Source: a virus. Taken from it: DNA of 46,428 nt. This document shows, in pieces, positions 1-7,127 of this stretch (within the stretch, counting starts at the first letter, position 1; each line of letters begins with the position of its first letter). Under the pieces are notes generated by a model. It had not been told where the DNA came from, made no database searches, and saw only the letters and a program-made list of their open reading frames with translations. Where the stretch lies: IMG/VR virus record IMGVR_UViG_3300022920_000012, positions 1 to 46,428 of that record. One strand, written 5' to 3'. Both the position numbers and the translations under genes were made by a program.

Positions 1-2
1 AG

Positions 3-404
3 TTAGATTGGACAGGTCAAGAAAGACCAATAGACTCTGGAACTCGGGACTGGTGGTATAGTGCTAAGGTAACAGATCAAGCTAGGGAAGCGTTAGATGG
101 ATTAGACGACTTAGAAACAGTTCTAGAGGAATTAGCCAACTGGCTACCTAAAGATGCTAAAGTGTGGGGTAACGGAGCAACCTTTGATATTTCTATATTG
201 GAAGATGCTTATCGTCAATGCGATATAGAAACACCTTGGGAGTTCTGGAACATACGCGACGTGAGAACTATTAAGGATATGTATGAATCACAAAGGGGAG
301 GCTTTAGTAAAAAGTCAGGCGGTGTCGCACATAATGCTTTAGATGATGCTATACATCAGGCACAATACACTTGTATGATGTGGAATAAGATAATAGGAGA
401 GTGA
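3..404 (+). CDS. 3'-5' exonuclease, DnaQ/RNase T-like (5' end cut by window edge)
   Basis: Partial copy of the gene that is complete at 45578-46111; the first 44 codons lie outside the window and the frame is open from base 3. The remaining 133 residues keep the later acidic motifs of the DEDDh exonuclease fold: WGNGATFD and the H-x4-D set in HNALDDAIHQ. The family resembles the Rv2179c-type 3'-5' exoribonuclease group, which trims RNA or DNA 3' ends. It differs from the complete copy at a few residues (for example the last residue, E against D), so the two are strain alleles rather than an exact repeat. The stop overlaps a GTG, but the next gene most likely starts at 407. Confidence 0.85.
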   Translation, partial: LDWTGQERPIDSGTRDWWYSAKVTDQAREALDGLDDLETVLEELANWLPKDAKVWGNGATFDISILEDAYRQCDIETPWEFWNIRDVRTIKDMYESQRGGFSKKSGGVAHNALDDAIHQAQYTCMMWNKIIGE

Positions 405-406
405 AT

Positions 407-892
407 ATGAGATTTATGACTAACTATACGAATATAGTAGGTTTCTTGAAGAGATTTACTTTATTACAGGTAGGCTCTCTACACATAAGGATTCATTCCA
501 TATTAGGTAATGACGTTACTAATTTTATGCATAATCACCCTTTCAACTACATTAGTGTTGTCTTATCAGGAGCTTACGAAGAACATTATATCGATAACAA
601 TATTATTAAGATTAAACATAGGGCTGCTCCAGCTATTATAGTAGCTTCGCATAGTAGGTTCCATAGAATACATAAAGTCGAGGGAAAGTGTAAGACCTTA
701 TTCATAGCTTATGGTAAGTATAAATGGAGAGCCATGAATATGTCTGTTCCCAATCATCCTGACGGTATGTATGTAAGAGTGATGAACAATGAAAGATTGC
801 ACTGTAAGAGGATAAACGATATATGGTACATAGGAAATTCAAACAGACGTATAGCGATGTTGGAAACTAGACATAGCATACATCAATATTAA
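407..892 (+). CDS. Cupin-like phage protein (strain-variable)
   Basis: The 161-residue product shows a cupin-type metal-site pattern: HNHPFNYISVVLSGAYEEHY near residues 42-61, then a second His region, SRFHRIHKVEG. Cupins bind a metal and can be isomerases, epimerases or dioxygenases; the substrate here is unknown. ATG 407 is preferred because AGGAG at 395-399 sits 7 nt upstream, whereas GTG 401 would leave only one base. The gene is absent from the otherwise matching copy at 46100-46120, where the exonuclease stop is followed directly by the next ATG. It therefore behaves as a gain/loss cargo gene. Function unassigned. Confidence 0.75.
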   Translation: MRFMTNYTNIVGFLKRFTLLQVGSLHIRIHSILGNDVTNFMHNHPFNYISVVLSGAYEEHYIDNNIIKIKHRAAPAIIVASHSRFHRIHKVEGKCKTLFIAYGKYKWRAMNMSVPNHPDGMYVRVMNNERLHCKRINDIWYIGNSNRRIAMLETRHSIHQY

Positions 893-906
893 TTGGGAGA
901 TAAGAA

Positions 907-1122
907 ATGAACAATGAAGATAACACTGTAGTAACAACTCAACTCACCAGTAAGAGACTAAAACTTAACAAGCTAGTAGCTTACTCATTTATAATGATAG
1001 GATCGCTATTATTAGTATTGGGAGAAACAGAACACTCTAAGGTATGGGGCAGTTTATTTAGCTTGTATGGATTTGGTCATCTAACAGTAACTCGCATTAG
1101 AATATGGTGGAATCACAAATGA
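907..1122 (+). CDS. Small membrane protein, 71 aa
   Basis: Two hydrophobic stretches are visible: residues about 23-40 (LVAYSFIMIGSLLLVLG) and about 47-58 (WGSLFSLYGFGH), followed by a basic end RIRIWWNHK. It probably spans the inner membrane twice. GGGAG lies 7 nt before the ATG. The stop overlaps the next start as ATGA, so the two are translationally coupled. A diverged copy is at 46113-46328. I do not recognise the family; small membrane proteins in early phage operons are often host-takeover or superinfection factors, but nothing here shows that. Confidence 0.7.
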   Translation: MNNEDNTVVTTQLTSKRLKLNKLVAYSFIMIGSLLLVLGETEHSKVWGSLFSLYGFGHLTVTRIRIWWNHK

Positions 1123-1352
1123 ATTCAGAAGATAACGTGTCTAAGATGAGAATAACTGAGTCTTCAGGAGGATTAGATCCTAAAGAGACTTACCGATGTG
1201 AATTAGAAGGTGGCATGATCTACAGCTTAAGAGGTATCCACTGGTTCCGATATACAGTATACGATGAATGGATGAAAGTTCGTGATGATTGCGTCCCAGC
1301 TTGTGTAATTAAGGATTACGACAAGTTTAGCCGAGGTTATATGCACGGTTAA
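1119..1352 (+). CDS. Hypothetical protein, 77 aa
   Basis: Start at ATG 1119, overlapping the previous TGA, with GGTGG 8 nt upstream; the in-frame ATG at 1104 would lie deep in the preceding gene. The product is soluble and mixed in charge, with a tryptophan/tyrosine-rich middle (GIHWFRYTVYDEW) and two Cys near the end. It has no recognised domain. The start of an identical copy is at 46325-46428, cut by the window end. Confidence 0.65.
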   Translation: MNSEDNVSKMRITESSGGLDPKETYRCELEGGMIYSLRGIHWFRYTVYDEWMKVRDDCVPACVIKDYDKFSRGYMHG

Positions 1353-1437
1353 ATTAGTTCTTTACTTACTACTAATGATGACCCATAATATTACTCATCA
1401 CTTAATTATAATTGAGGAATAATAAATATTATTTAAC

Positions 1438-1674
1438 TTGAATCAATATATCCACGTAAAATTAACAGAAGAAGGTAAACAAGAACACATAAGACAACAC
1501 GATCAGTTAAGAATAAGATTTCCTAAGATAGGAGAATACGTACCTCCTATAGAAGATGAAGAGGGATTTAGTAGATGGCAAGCATGGGACTTGTTCGGTA
1601 CTTTCGGTCACATGTTCAAATTAACAAACCCTCCACCTTTTAATATCAATATAAAACTTGAAACTGATAAATAG
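1438..1674 (+). CDS. Hypothetical protein, about 78 aa, with unusual start codon
   Basis: The product begins NQYIHVKLTEEGKQ and has a conserved-looking core (FPKIGEYVPP, SRWQAWDLFGTFG) of the kind seen in small proteins of other tailed phages. There is no ATG. TTG 1438 gives the natural N-terminus but has no Shine-Dalgarno sequence at a useful distance. The only good ribosome site, GAGGA at 1414-1418, is 7 nt from an in-frame ATA at 1426, which would add MLFN. The gene may have lost its ATG by mutation or use a rare start. A 6-bp dyad (TGATGA/TCATCA, 1376-1400) lies in the gap before it. Confidence 0.6.
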   Translation: MNQYIHVKLTEEGKQEHIRQHDQLRIRFPKIGEYVPPIEDEEGFSRWQAWDLFGTFGHMFKLTNPPPFNINIKLETDK

Positions 1675-1681
1675 GTTAAGC

Positions 1682-1981
1682 ATGAGTATATTACCAAATA
1701 ACACCGATATCTGTCCGCATTGTAATGAGGTTAACGTGGATTATGATGAGACTTGTTCTGAATGCGGAGAACCTGTTAGCATAAGCCTGAAGTCTTTATC
1801 TGAATTAGCAGATAAGCTAAATATACCTTATTCCTTTGTCAAACACGGTAGAATCAATACTCTTACCTATGTTATACAAGAAGACCCATATCCAGGGCAA
1901 TGGGGAAATAATAACATTGAAGTTCAATATAGAATGGAAGGAGAAATACAGCATGTTAATATTACAGGAACATTCCAATGA
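1682..1981 (+). CDS. Small zinc-ribbon protein, 99 aa
   Basis: Residues about 11-30 hold two CxxC knuckles, CPHCNEVNVDYDETCSECG, typical of a zinc ribbon. The rest is a small alpha/beta segment, possibly with a second folded part (SLSELADKLNIPYSFVKHGR). ATG 1682 has AGG six bases upstream; the TTG further upstream (1658) would run inside the previous gene. The end overlaps the next start as ATGA. Nucleic-acid or protein binding is possible; no specific role can be assigned. Confidence 0.65.
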   Translation: MSILPNNTDICPHCNEVNVDYDETCSECGEPVSISLKSLSELADKLNIPYSFVKHGRINTLTYVIQEDPYPGQWGNNNIEVQYRMEGEIQHVNITGTFQ

Positions 1982-2151
1982 GTAAAGAAATAGAGTTAGA
2001 TATGCAACTAACTAAGAACACTAAGGGTACTCACGTATATACTAATGATGAGGAAGGTATTGCTGTTCCCACTTTGTATATCAAGAAATCAGCCTTACCT
2101 AAACAGCCGCCTCAGGTTGTAACGGTTACGATTAAATCTAAGGAGTTATGA
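1978..2151 (+). CDS. Small conserved phage protein, 57 aa
   Basis: ATG 1978 overlaps the previous TGA. The product has the pattern NTKGTHVYTND...PTLYIKKSALP then a short basic beta strand (VVTVTIKSKEL), resembling a small protein common in tailed-phage early regions. Function unknown. It sits in a chain of coupled small genes between the zinc-ribbon gene and the DNA ligase. Confidence 0.65.
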   Translation: MSKEIELDMQLTKNTKGTHVYTNDEEGIAVPTLYIKKSALPKQPPQVVTVTIKSKEL

Positions 2152-2152
2152 A

Positions 2153-2329
2153 ATGAAGAAACTATTTTTGTTCCCACTTTCTTGTTTCCCATATCCTAAA
2201 GGTATGTACCATAGGACTATATTAATGAGAGGAACTAATGAAGAGGATGCTAGATCAGCTGTCTACCACAAATTAAAATCTGAAGGTAGTCGGGACTACG
2301 TAGGCAAAGGAGTAGAACAAAATGACTAG
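2153..2329 (+). CDS. Hypothetical protein, 58 aa
   Basis: ATG 2153 follows AGGAG at 2141-2145 (7 nt spacing), and the stop TAG overlaps the ligase start by 8 nt, so translation of the two is linked. The N-terminus (MKKLFLFPLSCFPYP) is hydrophobic but short; the rest (NEEDARSAVYHKLKSEG) looks helical. I do not recognise the family. Confidence 0.55.
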   Translation: MKKLFLFPLSCFPYPKGMYHRTILMRGTNEEDARSAVYHKLKSEGSRDYVGKGVEQND

Positions 2330-3185
2330 AGTAATCAAACCCTTATTAGCCACCAAAGCCGAATACGACAAGATTCGTTATCCAGTATTGGCTACTCCTA
2401 AACTGGATGGTATACGATGTTTAATGGTTAAAGGTACTGCGATGTCCCGTAGTATGAAACCCATCCCCAATACTTTTGTTCAAGATGAGTTATTTGGTTA
2501 TGATGAAATGGACGGAGAGCTTATGCTCAATGGTGATTACAACGCTGTGCAAAGCGGCATTATGTCTAGGACTGGCGAGCCTGACTTTGTGTATCATGTT
2601 TTTGATCATTACGGTTCTGATGATACGTATCGTAATCGTATTCACGAAATATCTTCTGTGTTGGGTTCGGACGATACTCGTATACGTGTACTCACTCCCA
2701 TTGAGATTAATACGGAAGAAGAGTTAGAAGCGTATATGGATAAATGTATTGCTGAAGGATATGAAGGAGTTATGATTCGTGATCCAAACGGTAAATATAA
2801 ACACGGTAGGTCAACTGTCAAAGAAGGTATTCTACTAAAGATTAAAAGATTCCACGATGACGAAGCTGTGCTTGTAGAAGTCACAGAAAAGATGCATAAT
2901 GGTAACACCTTAGAACAAGATGAGCTAGGCCATGCTAAACGCTCTAGTCATAAAGAGAATCTGGTTCCAGCAGGTACAGCAGGTTCTTGTATACTCAATT
3001 GGAACGGGTTAGAGTTCCGCGTAGGATTTGGTCCAGGATGGACTGATGAACGTAAGCAAGGTTTATGGGACAACAGAGGGCGCAATATAGGCGATCTATA
3101 TACTTTCCGTTATCAAGAATTAAGTAAGGACAGGGTTCCTCGCTTTGGTAAGTTAGTAGGTAAAAGACATGAGGATGATTTATAA
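2322..3185 (+). CDS. ATP-dependent DNA ligase
   Basis: Seals nicks in duplex DNA using ATP. The 287-residue protein has the nucleotidyl-transferase motifs: I PKLDGIR with the adenylated Lys27, III-like MDGEL at 63-67, IV EGVMIRD at 148-153, V LLKIKR at 171-176, then a C-terminal OB-fold region. This is the short phage-type ligase (core catalytic plus OB domains), so length is normal. It lies in the plus-strand early-type operon, away from the other replication genes on the minus strand. It probably joins Okazaki fragments or repairs nicks in phage DNA. Confidence 0.93.
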   Translation: MTRVIKPLLATKAEYDKIRYPVLATPKLDGIRCLMVKGTAMSRSMKPIPNTFVQDELFGYDEMDGELMLNGDYNAVQSGIMSRTGEPDFVYHVFDHYGSDDTYRNRIHEISSVLGSDDTRIRVLTPIEINTEEELEAYMDKCIAEGYEGVMIRDPNGKYKHGRSTVKEGILLKIKRFHDDEAVLVEVTEKMHNGNTLEQDELGHAKRSSHKENLVPAGTAGSCILNWNGLEFRVGFGPGWTDERKQGLWDNRGRNIGDLYTFRYQELSKDRVPRFGKLVGKRHEDDL

Positions 3186-3352
3186 TGAGCGGAGTATTAG
3201 AAGAGATAAACAAATTACAGAAAGAACTATCTATTAAACAAGATGGATTTTCTGATCCCAACTTAAATTCTATGCAAGTAGCTATGCTCAACGCTGAGTG
3301 CGGAAAACTTAGACGTCGTATTCGTGAACTACAAATTCAGTTGTATGCGTAA
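3185..3352 (+). CDS. Small coiled-coil protein, 55 aa
   Basis: ATG 3185 overlaps the ligase stop by one base. Two amphipathic helices are predicted by eye: VLEEINKLQKELSIKQ and AMLNAECGKLRRRIRELQIQLY. A dimeric coiled coil is likely; function unknown. The stop overlaps the next gene start by 8 nt. Confidence 0.6.
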   Translation: MSGVLEEINKLQKELSIKQDGFSDPNLNSMQVAMLNAECGKLRRRIRELQIQLYA

Positions 3353-3635
3353 CATTAAACGTAAAGACACCAGACCTATATGTGTTTGTTCTGCTTATAA
3401 ATTCCCTCATAGGGTAGGCGGTAAATGCACTGGGTCTGCGTTTGTTGAATTTTATCATACTTATGTGCGTAGTTCTTGTAACGGATGTAACTGTAACTCT
3501 AATAACGGGTGCGACGTAGCCAATGGATCGGAGTCTATAAATAACGCTGAGTGCTATCAAGAAGCACAACATTATAATCCAGGAGAAGTATTACCTATAA
3601 AATTGGAAGATATAATTCCCAACTACCCACACTAG
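3345..3635 (+). CDS. Cysteine-rich conserved phage protein, 96 aa
   Basis: The product contains many Cys and Asn residues (CVCSAYKFPHRVGGKCTGS; CNGCNCNSNNGCDVANGSE; ECYQEAQHYNPGE) that look like a metal-binding scaffold. The same order of motifs occurs in small uncharacterised tailed-phage proteins. Start ATG 3345 is chosen over GTG 3324, which would lengthen the overlap with the previous gene; the ribosome site is weak, which fits translational coupling. Probably a zinc-binding protein of unknown role. Confidence 0.7.
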   Translation: MRNIKRKDTRPICVCSAYKFPHRVGGKCTGSAFVEFYHTYVRSSCNGCNCNSNNGCDVANGSESINNAECYQEAQHYNPGEVLPIKLEDIIPNYPH

Positions 3636-3700
3636 AATTTACAGATTGCACAAATTGAATTATATTACCCTTAATATTACGGGAAATATAGATTAATTGC

Positions 3701-4105
3701 ATGTCACACAAACCATTATCCATTGATGACCTAAGAGAACTCATACACAAGGGGGAAGCCAAAGACCCACTTGTGTTCTTAGAGTCGGTGATGAATGGTC
3801 AAGATCCGCGTAGATTATCATCTATTTATGAACTAATCTTAGAAATAGATTCGTTTACTGGAGGCGATATTAGTCAGGGAGAATGGGCTGAGATTGTAGA
3901 TCACGTTTCTGCTCGTTATAAATACCATACTGTCCCTATCAGTGAATCCATGTCAGCGGCTAAAACTCTAGCCGAATACATACACGCTAAACGCAAGCAA
4001 GTAGAGATAAAAGGTGACGGAGGAGCAGGGGGTAACGCTGCTGACGCCCCATTAACAGAAGAAGAAATCGAACTATTTAAAGAGAAATTCAACGATGACT
4101 TCTAA
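3701..4105 (+). CDS. Probable terminase small subunit
   Basis: The 134-residue acidic-tailed protein lies immediately upstream of, and overlaps by 11 nt, the large terminase gene, the usual place for TerS. It is mostly helical, with a glycine-rich linker near residues 106-111 (GDGGAGG) and a C-terminal helix EEEIELFKEKFNDDF of the type that docks TerL. No clear HTH can be assigned, so the call rests on position, size and the C-terminal helix. The gap before it (3636-3700) has a small CCC/GGG dyad around TTAATATTAC and no strong ribosome site. Confidence 0.6.
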   Translation: MSHKPLSIDDLRELIHKGEAKDPLVFLESVMNGQDPRRLSSIYELILEIDSFTGGDISQGEWAEIVDHVSARYKYHTVPISESMSAAKTLAEYIHAKRKQVEIKGDGGAGGNAADAPLTEEEIELFKEKFNDDF

Positions 4106-4958
4106 TATCTTGTTACCTGACGATATAGACCAGTGGTCGTTCAATGAGAAACGTATGCTCAAGTATATGCTAGAGCAAGACGGTATGCAATTTATGCGTT
4201 ATTTCTTTAAGCTCCGTGAAGGTAACAAGATGCTACTTAATTGGCATCATTATGCTATAGATTATGTGTTGCAAGCTGTTTTAGATATGAAGATAAACAG
4301 GCTGATTATAAACATAGCACCGGGATACACTAAGACAGAACAAGCAGTACTGAATTTTATATGCCGTGGGTTAGCATTGAATTCTCGTTCTAAATACATA
4401 CACACTTCTTATTCTGGTGACCTAGCTCACGAAAACTCTTCCAAGATAAAAGATACAGTACAAAGCCCTGAATTTCAAGAACTCTGGCCAATGGAAACTC
4501 GTACCGATACTAAAGGTAAGAAACGATGGTTCACCGAGCAAGGTGGAGGTATGATGGCGGCTGCATCTGGAGGCCAGATAACAGGATTCCGAGCAGGTAG
4601 AATGGAACCTGGATTTACAGGAGCGTTCATAAACGATGATCCCTTAAAACCTGATGACGCTTACTCAACTCCAAAACGTAACGCTATTAATAACCGCTTT
4701 AACAATACTCATCGTTCTCGTTTAGCAGTAGAAGAAGTACCCATGATCAACATCATGCAACGTATTCATGAGGACGACTTATCTGGGTTCTTGCTTAAAG
4801 GTGGCTCAGGTGATATTTGGCATCACCTCGTAATACCTACGCATTTTAGTGAAGAGTTATTAGCCAAGCCGTACCCTGAAGATTATACCCACGGCATACC
4901 CATAAATATAGATGGTATTTTAGCTGCATTGCATGGGGGCTCTGAGTATGCTTTTTAG
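4095..4958 (+). CDS. terL: Terminase large subunit, ATPase part (frame interrupted)
   Basis: DNA-packaging motor ATPase. Walker A is IAPGYTKTE at residues 74-82, with the variant PGYTKT form common in this terminase group; the Walker B/acidic pair is GAFINDDP at 176-183. The frame stops at TAG 4956-4958 after SEYAF, while the nuclease half continues in the +1 frame from 4933. A single-base shift near 4936-4956 would make one protein of about 530 residues, the usual TerL length. TTT TAG at 4953-4958 allows tRNA-Phe to re-pair on TTT in the +1 frame, giving EYAF followed by SMDMLARMP. A homopolymer error (5 T or 5 G) is an equally simple cause. Confidence 0.85.
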   Translation: MTSNILLPDDIDQWSFNEKRMLKYMLEQDGMQFMRYFFKLREGNKMLLNWHHYAIDYVLQAVLDMKINRLIINIAPGYTKTEQAVLNFICRGLALNSRSKYIHTSYSGDLAHENSSKIKDTVQSPEFQELWPMETRTDTKGKKRWFTEQGGGMMAAASGGQITGFRAGRMEPGFTGAFINDDPLKPDDAYSTPKRNAINNRFNNTHRSRLAVEEVPMINIMQRIHEDDLSGFLLKGGSGDIWHHLVIPTHFSEELLAKPYPEDYTHGIPINIDGILAALHGGSEYAF

Positions 4959-5691
4959 TATGGATATGCTTGCCCGTATGCCAAACCAAGTAGTCCCAGA
5001 TAGCATGCTCTGGCCGTTTAAACATGACCGTAAAAAGTTCCGCACTTTAGAAGAGGGTGACCCGTACACTACATCTTCTCAGATGCAACAAAACCCTAGT
5101 CCGCTAGGTGGCGGTATGTTTAAAGATAAGTACTGGAAGTATTATGACGTCCTACCTGCCGACATAGATTTAATGCGTATATACGGAGACACAGCCCAGA
5201 AGACTGCTGAACGTAACGACTGGTCAGTATTTCAGTTTTGGGCTAGGTCTATGTCTAAAGGTATATTCTTAGTAGACCAAGTAAGAGGCAAATGGGAAGC
5301 TCCAGAATTAGAATCCATGATGGTAGAATTCTGGAACAAACATAAACCCACTCAATTCAAACCGAGGGGAGCTCAGATAATTAGAATTGAGGACAAGAGT
5401 TCTGGTTCTAGTTTAATACAGTCTATTAAGAAGGACTATTTGATACCCGTAGAACCTATACAACGTAATACAGATAAGGTATTACGTGCAATGGGAGTGG
5501 TAAAATATTTTGCAAGCGGCTATATACACTTGCCTTTAGATGCTGATTGGGTGCATGATTACAAGGATGAATTTAGAAAATTTACTCCGTTGATGACTCA
5601 CAAACATGACGATCAGATAGATCCCACCATGGACGCAGTAGAAGACATGATAGTATTTGAAGATATGATATACAGCTCCAATTCAATTTAA
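4933..5691 (+). CDS. terL: Terminase large subunit, nuclease part (+1 frame)
   Basis: Continuation of TerL. It begins with the linker region (PDSMLWPFKHD, SSQMQQNPSPLGGG) and then the RNase H-like headful nuclease: IYGDTAQKT with Asp86, IEDKSSG near 155 and HKHDDQIDPTMDA near 228 supply the three acidic sites. No good ribosome site precedes ATG 4933 inside the upstream coding region, so separate translation is less likely than fusion with 4095-4958. If fused by the +1 shift at 4954-4959, the segment before MDMLARMP is not translated in this frame. Confidence 0.85.
   Translation: MGALSMLFSMDMLARMPNQVVPDSMLWPFKHDRKKFRTLEEGDPYTTSSQMQQNPSPLGGGMFKDKYWKYYDVLPADIDLMRIYGDTAQKTAERNDWSVFQFWARSMSKGIFLVDQVRGKWEAPELESMMVEFWNKHKPTQFKPRGAQIIRIEDKSSGSSLIQSIKKDYLIPVEPIQRNTDKVLRAMGVVKYFASGYIHLPLDADWVHDYKDEFRKFTPLMTHKHDDQIDPTMDAVEDMIVFEDMIYSSNSI
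4953..4959 (+). promoter_or_regulatory. Possible +1 frameshift site in terL (TTT TAG T)
   Basis: In the ATPase frame the codons read GCT TTT TAG. Moving one base forward gives TTT AGT, so the P-site tRNA-Phe can re-pair perfectly while the slow stop codon waits. This is the logic of known +1 shifts (as in prfB), but it is not proven here. A miscounted 5-T run is the main alternative. Confidence 0.4.
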
Positions 5692-5702
5692 GAGGACTCA
5701 CA

Positions 5703-7127
5703 ATGACTCAAGAAGCAAAAATACTAACCGACGAAGATTCTAAATTGAAGGACAGCTTAGAGAACTTAGTCGCCCAATTAGGTACACAGCAAGATAAACG
5801 TAGCCAGTCTAGATTTGTAAACTCCAAGAGATTATCAGCTCAAGGTAACGAAGCAGAATTAGACGCTCTATACCGAACAGATTGGTTAGCTGGTAAGGTA
5901 GTTGATATTGTACCCGAGGATATGACTAGAGAATGGAGAGAGTTCACGGGTGATATAGATCCAGAAACAATTAAGAAAATAATCCAGGAAGAAGAAAGAT
6001 TAGAACTTTCTAATTGTTTTGAGGTAGCTCATAAGTGGGCTAGATTATACGGTACTGCATTTATAATCTTATCTGTGGACGATAGTCAAACTCCAGACAA
6101 ACCGTTAGACATTAACAAAATAAGAGAAGGATCACTACGTCACATAAAAGTAGTGGACAGACATAGAATAAACCATGCCGAACAACAACCTGTCAGTGAT
6201 CCTTTGGATGCTAATTATGGCTTCCCTGAATTTTATCGATTTAACGAAACTAACGTGAGGATACATCACAGTAGAGTTATTAGGTTTGACGGAATACCTT
6301 TACCCTTTACTCAGTTCCGAGAAAACAATTACTTCTCTGATTCGGTATTAGATAGGTTGTACGAAGCCATAACCAACTTCAACACTACGGCAGATGGTTC
6401 AGCTAGTATGGTATACGAGACCAACGTAGATATCGTTAAAGTTAAAGGATTGATGGGGTATCTTCAATCTCCAGAAGGTGAAGCGTTACTAAGAAAGAGA
6501 TTCACATTGGCAGGTATGCTCAAATCATTTAACAATATGCTATTGTTAGATAACGAAGAAGAATTCACTACCAAGACCAATACTTTTGCTGGCTTACCTG
6601 ATCTACTAGACCGATTTGCTAAGTTTTTAGCCGCCGCCACGGATATACCTGCTACAAGATTATTAGGGACTTCGGCCACTGGTTTAAATGCTACTGGAGA
6701 AGGCGATTTAAAGAATTACTACGACATGATAAGTAGTAAGCAACGCTCAGTATATAAACCTAAGTTAGATTATTTTGACGATATAATGATGCTCAGTTTA
6801 GGCTTGTCTTTAGATGACGACTATACTTATAAGTTTAGTTCCTTATTCCAGATGACTCCTGAACAACAATCCATAGTAGATATGAATAACTCCACTCGTG
6901 ATAAAAACTATTACGATATGGGAGTGGTTACGGAAAGTCAGATAGCCAAAGAACTACAACAAAACGGCACGTACACTAATATCACAGATGACGATATTAA
7001 AGAGTTAGAAGAACTAGAGGAACTTGATAATGAGTTTGAACCCGATACCGACAAAATTGAAGCTGGAAATGAACAGGAATCATCGGAAGCAGAACAAGAG
7101 GAAGATGAGGGCGGTATCGAGTCCTAA
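5703..7127 (+). CDS. Portal protein, DUF1073 family
   Basis: Forms the dodecameric ring at the capsid vertex through which DNA enters and leaves. The 474-residue sequence has the family's early signature (ELDALYRTDWLAGKVVDIVPEDMTREW), the wing/stem region with LLDNEEEFTT, and the crown-side DIPATRLLGTSATGLNATGE motif near residues 315-335. The C-terminus is a long acidic tail (EELEELDNEFEPDTDK). It follows TerL at an 11-nt gap with an AGAGGA ribosome site. Its end overlaps the MuF gene by 23 nt. Confidence 0.93.
   Translation: MTQEAKILTDEDSKLKDSLENLVAQLGTQQDKRSQSRFVNSKRLSAQGNEAELDALYRTDWLAGKVVDIVPEDMTREWREFTGDIDPETIKKIIQEEERLELSNCFEVAHKWARLYGTAFIILSVDDSQTPDKPLDINKIREGSLRHIKVVDRHRINHAEQQPVSDPLDANYGFPEFYRFNETNVRIHHSRVIRFDGIPLPFTQFRENNYFSDSVLDRLYEAITNFNTTADGSASMVYETNVDIVKVKGLMGYLQSPEGEALLRKRFTLAGMLKSFNNMLLLDNEEEFTTKTNTFAGLPDLLDRFAKFLAAATDIPATRLLGTSATGLNATGEGDLKNYYDMISSKQRSVYKPKLDYFDDIMMLSLGLSLDDDYTYKFSSLFQMTPEQQSIVDMNNSTRDKNYYDMGVVTESQIAKELQQNGTYTNITDDDIKELEELEELDNEFEPDTDKIEAGNEQESSEAEQEEDEGGIES

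Larger units (their letters stand above)
1..1222. repeat. Left copy of the imperfect terminal repeat (carries the cupin gene)
   Basis: Bases 1-1222 correspond to 45708-46428 at the other end. The exonuclease part differs at about a dozen positions in 400, the following 71-codon gene differs at several codons, and the last 104 bases look identical. The left copy has about 0.5 kb extra (roughly 402-906), holding a cupin-like gene that the right copy lacks. Because the copies are not identical, this is better explained by two phage strains joined in one assembly, or a diverged duplication, than by a simple direct terminal repeat. Confidence 0.9.

Noticed and set aside
2476-2727. Alternative-frame ORFs over the ligase and other genes
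   Set aside because: They overlap well-supported genes entirely, have no ribosome sites and show no family features.
3636-3700. Late promoter before the terminase genes
   Set aside because: TTGCAC has no acceptable -10 at 16-18 nt; only a weak CCC/GGG dyad is present.
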